DNA from: Erythrophleum ivorense | Lineage: Eukaryota > Streptophyta > Magnoliopsida > Fabales > Fabaceae | Assembly (NCBI GenBank): GCA_026724425.1 | Contig: JAIUCV010000011.1 | Location: forward strand, 12,173,501-12,237,500 | Reading direction: 5' to 3' | DNA: 64,000 bases | Shown: positions 57,900-64,000 of the stretch, piece after piece | Position numbering within the stretch: the first letter of the stretch is position 1 | How the letters are laid out: every line of letters starts with the position of its first letter | Notes under the pieces: model-generated | Seen by the model: the letters and a program-made list of their open reading frames with translations, nothing else | What the model was told of the DNA's origin: nothing | Databases searched by the model: none | Translations under genes and position numbers: made by a program

Positions 57900-60800
57900 A
57901 GGATCAATAGCCATGTCTCTAGTATTAAAGTCTGGAAATTGCTGCTGTGGCATTAGTAAGTCTTCCTAAGTGGCATCTTCAACTCCTGTGTTCTGCCATT
58001 GAATTAAAACTTGATTGATAGGGAAGTTGCCCCATTTAACAAGCTTTCTTGCTAAATTTTTTTTTTTGGTTCCACTATGAAATGGCCCTCAAAATCCAAC
58101 TTAGGAAGTGTGGAAGAAATGTTAACATGATGACCCTTGTGTCACTTTAGCATAAAGACATGGAAAATAAGGTGAATTTTAATACCTACGACAGATCCAA
58201 TTTATAAGCCACCTTCCCAATCTTCTGAAGCATCTTATGAGGTCCATATAATCTAGCTGCCAATTTATGGAGCGAAGAGTTGTTCAAAAAGTTCCTTCTT
58301 AATGGTTAGAGCTTGAGATACACCAAGTCTCCTTCTTGGTACTCCCTTTCTCCCTTTCTATTATATGTTTATTGGTAGTCTGCAACATTCAATTTTGGGC
58401 TTTATGCAAATTCCATTTAAGGATCAAGATGGTAAGTTCTCTCTCAGTTGAACTTTTATCCACTAATTCATTGCTAGAATTTTCTGCAATTTATGGCATG
58501 TGAACCGGTGGTGGAATGCCAAACATGGCCTCAGATGGGGACATGCTAGTAGCTGAGTGGTATGAAGTGTTATAACAATAATCAGCAAAGGAAAGCCACT
58601 TGGTCCATTGCTTAGATTGTTCACTAGTCATGTAGCATAGGTAGCACTCAAGGCAATAACTTAGAACCTTGGTCTGTCTATCTGCTTGTGGATAAAAAGC
58701 TAAAGAATAAAGCACCTAAATGTGATGTAGTTTAAAAAGCTCTCTCTAAAATTTGCCGCAGAATATAAGATTACAGTCAGTAACAATAGTTTTGGGAAAG
58801 CCATGTGTTTTTACCACATGATCCATAAATCTTGAGCTACTTCTAAGGCTAAAAAAGGATGCTTTAAGGCCAAAAATGGGTAGCCTTGTTGAGTCGGTCA
58901 ACCACCACCAAGATCACTATTTTACCATAAGAACTAGGTAAGCCACTTATGAAATTCATGCTAAGGTTAGTCTATATATAGTTAGAGAGAGGCAGTGGCT
59001 GCAAGAGTCCAAGAGTGTTGTTTTTCCAGCCCTTTATAGTAGAAAACTAAGTACAATCGTCTGTGTGTTGTTATAACCCCTAAGTGACCACCCAAAGAGT
59101 CATAATGAAAATGTTTAAGTAATTCCAGCTAAAGGTGAGGATCAATGCCGACCACTACCTTACTTTTTCTTTTAAGGATGTTATGGTGCTAAGAGTATTT
59201 AGGGTGGGAACTTAGATTGGCCTTTAGTTAAGAGATTAAAGCTTTCAATTTGGCATCTCTATCCTAAGATTCTTTGACCCTACTATTAAGGTTAGAAGTA
59301 ATAGAAATGATTGCAAAACAAGACCCGTAAGAACTTGGTTCTAGCCTACTTTCATCACAAATTCTTCTTAGAAAGGGCATTAGCCACCACATTCTTACGA
59401 CCCTTTCTATATTTAATAGTATAATCCAACCCCTTCTAGGGAAACTTGCTTCTACTCTAGCAAGTATTTGAGAGAAAGATAGTCCCTCTTAATGATAAAA
59501 TGATGACCAAGCATATAATGACGCCAATGAGAGATAACAAACACAATGGCTAAGAGTTCTTTCTCATAGGCAAACAAGTGTTTCTTGGATAGGTTAAGGT
59601 TTTTACTAAGGCAAGTAATAGGATGACCTTGCTAGGATAGCACCGCTTCTATTCTCATATCAGAAGCATCAGTCTCAATTGTAAATGGAATAGAAAAAGT
59701 AGGTAAGGTTAAAACTAGGTTAAATACCATTGCCTTCTTCAGGGCTTCAAAAGCAATGGCAACCTCTTGGTTCCACTCAAACTTATGGCTCTTTTTTTGA
59801 GGAGGTTTGTTAATGGTTTACTAATGCTACTATAGTGTCTCACAAATCACCTATAGTAACCGATTAAGCCTAAAAATCCTCTTAAGGACTTAGTGTTGTG
59901 TGGAGTTGGCCATGACAGCATGGCATCCACTTTTTGTGGGCTAACCTCTACACCATGGGGCAAAATAATGTGTCATAAGTAGCCAATCCTTGTAGCAGCA
60001 AATGTACACTTAAATTTCTTGGCAAATAAGGCGTGATCCTGTAATATTTGCAATATTGTTTGGAGATGCTCCATGTGGGCTACCTAGTTCTTGCTAAACA
60101 CCAAAATGTCATCAAAAAATACTAAAATAAACCTTCTTAAATGAGGTTTAAAGATGGAGTTCATTAAGCGTTGGAATGTAGCCGGAGCATTAGTGAGACT
60201 AAAAGGTATGACTAAGAACTTATATAAGCCTTTATGAGTTCTAAAGGCTATCTTTTGAATGTTGTTTGGCTTCATTAAAATTTGATGGTATCTAGTTCTC
60301 AAGTCTAACTTGGAGAAAAAAAGGGCCCTGTGTAGTTCATCTAACAATTCTTCAATAACAAGAATAAGAAACTTGGTTTAACTGTTTGATGGTTCAACTT
60401 TTGATAATTTATGCAAAATTATCATGATCCATCTTTCTTTTTAATGAGGACTATCGAGGAGGCAAATGAACTTATGCTTAGTCTTATGACTTCTTGCTGA
60501 ATCATACCTTGTACCAATTTTTTCATAGCATCTTTCTGTAAGGGGCCATATTTGTATGGATGAAGGCTAATAAGCTGCTCATCCTTGAGGTTGATGGAGT
60601 GATCAAAAGCTCGGGAGGGGATAATCCTTTCGGTTCTTAAAAGATATCTAGAAATTCATGTAAAATCTGTTCTAATTGTTCTATTTGTTGTGGCTGCAAC
60701 TGGTAGTTTTGCAATTGCAAATCTAGTTGCTGAGTCAAAGAAGAGTGCTCTGAGATCTATTGGAAGAAAGAGGTATTTCTTAGCAATCCCTTGCTACGTA

Positions 60801-62170
60801 TAGACTCATAAAAAATTAGGTCATGATTCTATTGTTTTTCATAAATTTCAAAGTGTTTTCCCTTCAACTGAAAAGTCATCACCATATTTTCTAAGTCAAT
60901 CATAAACCTCCCTAGAGTTGATAGCCATTGGATACCCAAAACCAAGTCATAATCCCCAAGTTGCATGACAAGGAAGTTTGCATGAAAAGTTTCCCTTTAC
61001 ATTTTCCATGGCAGTTACACACACTTGGTATTAATTTGGATTTCCTAACTAGTAGCTATAACTATTTTAACACCATTTATATATTGAGTCTTTAGCTTAA
61101 GTTTCTTAACTAATGGCAAGTTGAGGAAATTATGAGTACTATCGGTGTCTATAAGGATTAAAACAGGATTCTTCTTAATAAATCCCTGCGCCTTCATGGT
61201 GGAATGATTCTCCTTTCCTTCAATTGCATTTAGAGAGGCCAACAGTGGCTCTTCTGGATCTGCCACACAATCCTCGTAAGTGTCCTTGCCTTCACCATCT
61301 ATTTCTTAAGTTACAATCATAAAGAGTTGAGAATTTTTGCATTTGTGCTGTTGGGAATATTTCTTTGGACACCAATAGCATAATCCCCTCCTCCTCCTTT
61401 CATCCATTTCTTTCTTTGTTAACTATTTAACATTCTATTTCTGGTCATTGTGGGACTTAGAGATCATGCTTAAGGAAGGGGAAATGGAGGCTTGAGATTT
61501 GGTGAAGGAATTGGGTGAATTTGTCAAGGAAGATAAAGAGTACGAGCTTTTATGGTTGGAATTCAACATTGATGACTTTTGATTTGAGAAAGGTTTTTTA
61601 TATGGATACGAGTTCTGGTATTAGGTGGAAAGGGTGTGGAAAGAAACTTCTTGTAATCTTACAAGGCATATTGTATTAGTAAGGGTAGATGGTTTGAACA
61701 TTCGAATGGGAGCTTCAATTTCTGGTTTGAGTCTGCCCAAAAAGCAACTGATGGCCACTGCATTAGGAATATCCCCTTCCCCTACCAATTCCTCAAATTC
61801 CTCTTGATATTTTAGCATTAATCTTTCTTAGTTAAGCCGCTTTAGTTTTACCATCGGATCCACCTTTAGTATATCATTAAATTTTTTTGTCATTCCTTCC
61901 AGATACTCTCCCTACTTTACCTCACCTTGTTTCTTTTCTTGCAAGAATGCTTGATGCCATTGCAGAGCCTTACCCACTAGATGAATATTGATCAATTTAA
62001 CTCGTTGGTCTAATGGAATGCTATCTATGTCAAAGAATTGATGACTCCTGAACACTAACCCTTGAAGTTAGTACCATCAAACTTGGGAAACTCTATCCAA
62101 GTGTTTTTGGTAAGGAAGGTATAATTGTTTGTTGACAATGCTAAAAATGAGTCAAATTTATCCATTCGGA
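57900..62170 (-). pseudogene. Gypsy gag-pol polyprotein remnant
   Basis: Read on the minus strand: gag from about 62165 (WIEFPKFDGTNFKG near 62090), with a clear block at 61818-61621 (ISCFLGRLKPEIEAPIRMF). Protease is at 61266-61045, where the active-site motif reads IDTDSTHNF. Reverse transcriptase is at 60347-60084 (SKLDLRTRYHQI, FFDDILVFSK), with RNase H to about 59330. Integrase is near 58900-58490 (DRLTQQGYPFLALKHPF, YCLECYL, WLSFADYCYNTSYH). The C-terminal block LYGPHKMLQKIGKVAYKLDL is near 58240-58190. Stops and frameshifts separate all blocks. Confidence 0.92.
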
Positions 62171-64000
62171 ACTTCAAGCATATTTAAAGTGTTCTGCCCA
62201 TTCAAAACTTCAATTCCAATCAAATACATCTTTATCATTTTCAAAACTTCGTCATGTGGGTTGTGTACCCATATTAGTATATATATTAGAACTTAAAGTT
62301 CTATATGGACCTTCCTAATAAAGTGTTTTATTAAATTGTATTCAGTATAACAATCATTTTTATTTAGTATCAAAATTCTAAATGTTTGAATTTAATTTTT
62401 ATTTCTTTTATCTAATTATTTTTTGTAATTTTCTCCTATTAATTTTTCATTGTGATTAAAATGTTATATGCCTATACGTTCTTTATATTTTATTTCATCA
62501 ATAATGTAATAAACTAATTTTTCATTAATTCGAATTCTTTAATATTTCATTTATACGAATGATTTCATATCACTTTCTATTTAAATTTTGATAAATTTGA
62601 ATTTTTATAAAAATTATTTTGTACCTCTCCATACGTAGAATATATAATATTTATTATCACATTAGAACCTTTTTCATTTAGAAAAACTTTTGTACTCACT
62701 TGTCCCTTCAAATTGAGTACGGTAACTCATTTTGTTATTTATCATTGCAGATAATAAACTTATGTCTTAACATTTCGCAATCTAGCTCAGGAAAATAGTT
62801 AGTGATAAGCCAGCAGTCAATTTATTCAAAATTACTAGTCATTGTCCTTTGTGCTAATGTATATAATTGATAGTCGGCTCTACAGATTACAGGTAGGATC
62901 TTGCCTTGTTGGTTATGTTTTATTATTAATTGGGAATTTGAGAGCAGGGCTCTTTTGTTATGACTTGTTGACTGTTGTCAGCAATTTAGGATATCCTATT
63001 TAGAGAGGATACTTTGTCATAATTATTGCAAGAACGTCAAGATTGACTTTTTATCTATGATATCACATACATGAATGGAATTTGATAGATGAACAAAAAG
63101 AAAGTTTATCTGAAAAGCATTATGGTATTAAAGTGTTAGCGCATGCCTCGTTTTCATAGACTTTGATCTGCTTCGTAAAAGAATAAGGTCTTGTATGTCT
63201 TGTCAGGTTTTCGTATTTCATGCTGGTCACGTTTTCGTTCTGGGGCATGACACATACATTTTGGGAAATAAAAGTATTTGTCTGCTGAAATATTTAGGTT
63301 AGGTTCTGTTGAGTTAATGATATATAAAAATCAAACATTTGTTGAGAGATTTTGCAATGTGTTACATCTCTTTATTGCAATATTCAGTTTGAGGATGCTC
63401 AATCGTGTGAAGCACCTGTTAGCTGGCCCATTTGTATACAGTGTAGTGACTCTGTCAGCAGCAACATTTGCATTTTACTAAGTATATGCTTTTACAAGCC
63501 CAACGAACATTTATATTTGATAGGGTTTTGCTACTGATTTCAAATGGTGGGAAGTGGGTCTGATATAGTGATGATTATTATTATTACGTGTGTTGATGTA
63601 ATCCAACTAAAGATTTGTGATTATCATTTATCTTTATTTTTCCAAAGGAAGAGTTTCATATCTATTTAATCTTTTCCTTAATCTTTTTCAAGTTTGCTGC
63701 ATTTGCTTCCAGGTATTTTATTGGATCACACGTTTTTCCAGATGTTTTACTTAATGATATTGTATGCCCAAGAATCTCTGACAGTGTAGGTTCAAGAATA
63801 TGTGATGTGTTTAGTTTTGAGACATCTTTATCAGGACGATTCTGGGGCATTGGAAGGAATATATTTCTAAGTCTCTATCTCATCAAATAGGGAAAAGAAA
63901 ACAGAAAGAAGAAAGAAATGAAAAAGAAAAGAAGGCAAAGAATTAGAAAAGAAGGGAAGGAATAAATGTAAATGGACTGCTCTGTACTTCCGGAAATTCC
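62171..64000. other. Right-edge sequence, no recognised gene
   Basis: Short open stretches at 63278-63537 and about 63715-63890 have protein-like composition, and the second follows an acceptor-like cttccag. I do not recognise either. They could be exons of a gene continuing past the window or decayed fragments. Confidence 0.4.

Larger units (their letters stand above)
57638..62170 (-). mobile_element. Decayed Ty3/gypsy retrotransposon with 3' LTR
   Basis: On the minus strand it runs gag, protease, reverse transcriptase, RNase H, integrase, then a purine-rich tract (gaggggaaaaat) and a 3' LTR starting at 57865. Integrase after reverse transcriptase marks the gypsy order. The 5' LTR and primer site are not visible beyond about 62170, so the 5' end is truncated. 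A second, more truncated gypsy relative is at 43930-45532 on the same strand. Confidence 0.9.

Overview
The window is nuclear DNA of a eudicot plant, probably a woody one. It is AT-rich with short coding islands, GT-AG introns and plant repeat families (Copia, Ty3/gypsy, hAT, PIF/Harbinger, LINE, MITEs). It also carries a CC-class NB-LRR resistance gene with decayed relatives and one wound-responsive gene. The species cannot be named from sequence alone.

Layout. 1-14.4 kb: two decayed NB-LRR (NLR) copies on the minus strand, each followed by a related 1.6-kb 3' flank. Copy A is split by a 5.06-kb Copia element with a perfect TTCCA target duplication; copy B is an unoccupied version of that site. 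An intact wound-induced gene (11.76-12.03 kb) lies between them. 15.6-27 kb: nested transposons (hAT MITE, LINE ORF1 remnant with a Tourist-like MITE inside it, and a BED/hAT transposase pseudogene split by a giant LTR-type repeat). 27-33.7 kb: a candidate long LTR and a PIF/Harbinger remnant. 33.7-43.5 kb: the main gene region. 43.9-49.5 kb: a gypsy fragment followed by small fragments of host genes (mitochondrial NAD carrier, PRP6/STA1 splicing factor). 51.7-55.8 kb: a 4.1-kb solo-LTR-like element with CTAAT duplications, same family as the inverted copy at 20.7-23.9 kb. 56.0-56.4 kb: a TRIM-like repeat pair. 57.6-62.2 kb: a decayed gypsy element.

Most interesting is the plus-strand locus at 37.2-43.2 kb. 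Eight exons, with consensus splice sites and exact phase, encode a Ulp1/C48 SUMO-protease-like domain with its His, Asp, Gln and Cys all present. About 1.2 kb downstream lies a complete NB-ARC-LRR exon with no in-frame ATG before its conserved pre-P-loop segment, but with a good splice acceptor. A donor inside the last Ulp1 exon (39505/39506) joins to that acceptor (40730/40731) in the right phase. This predicts a Ulp1-NB-ARC-LRR protein of about 1199 residues, in which the protease domain takes the usual place of the coiled coil. A stop codon and AATAAA just after the Ulp1 exons would allow a protease-only product as well. The fusion is an inference from splice sites and phase; transcript evidence is needed.
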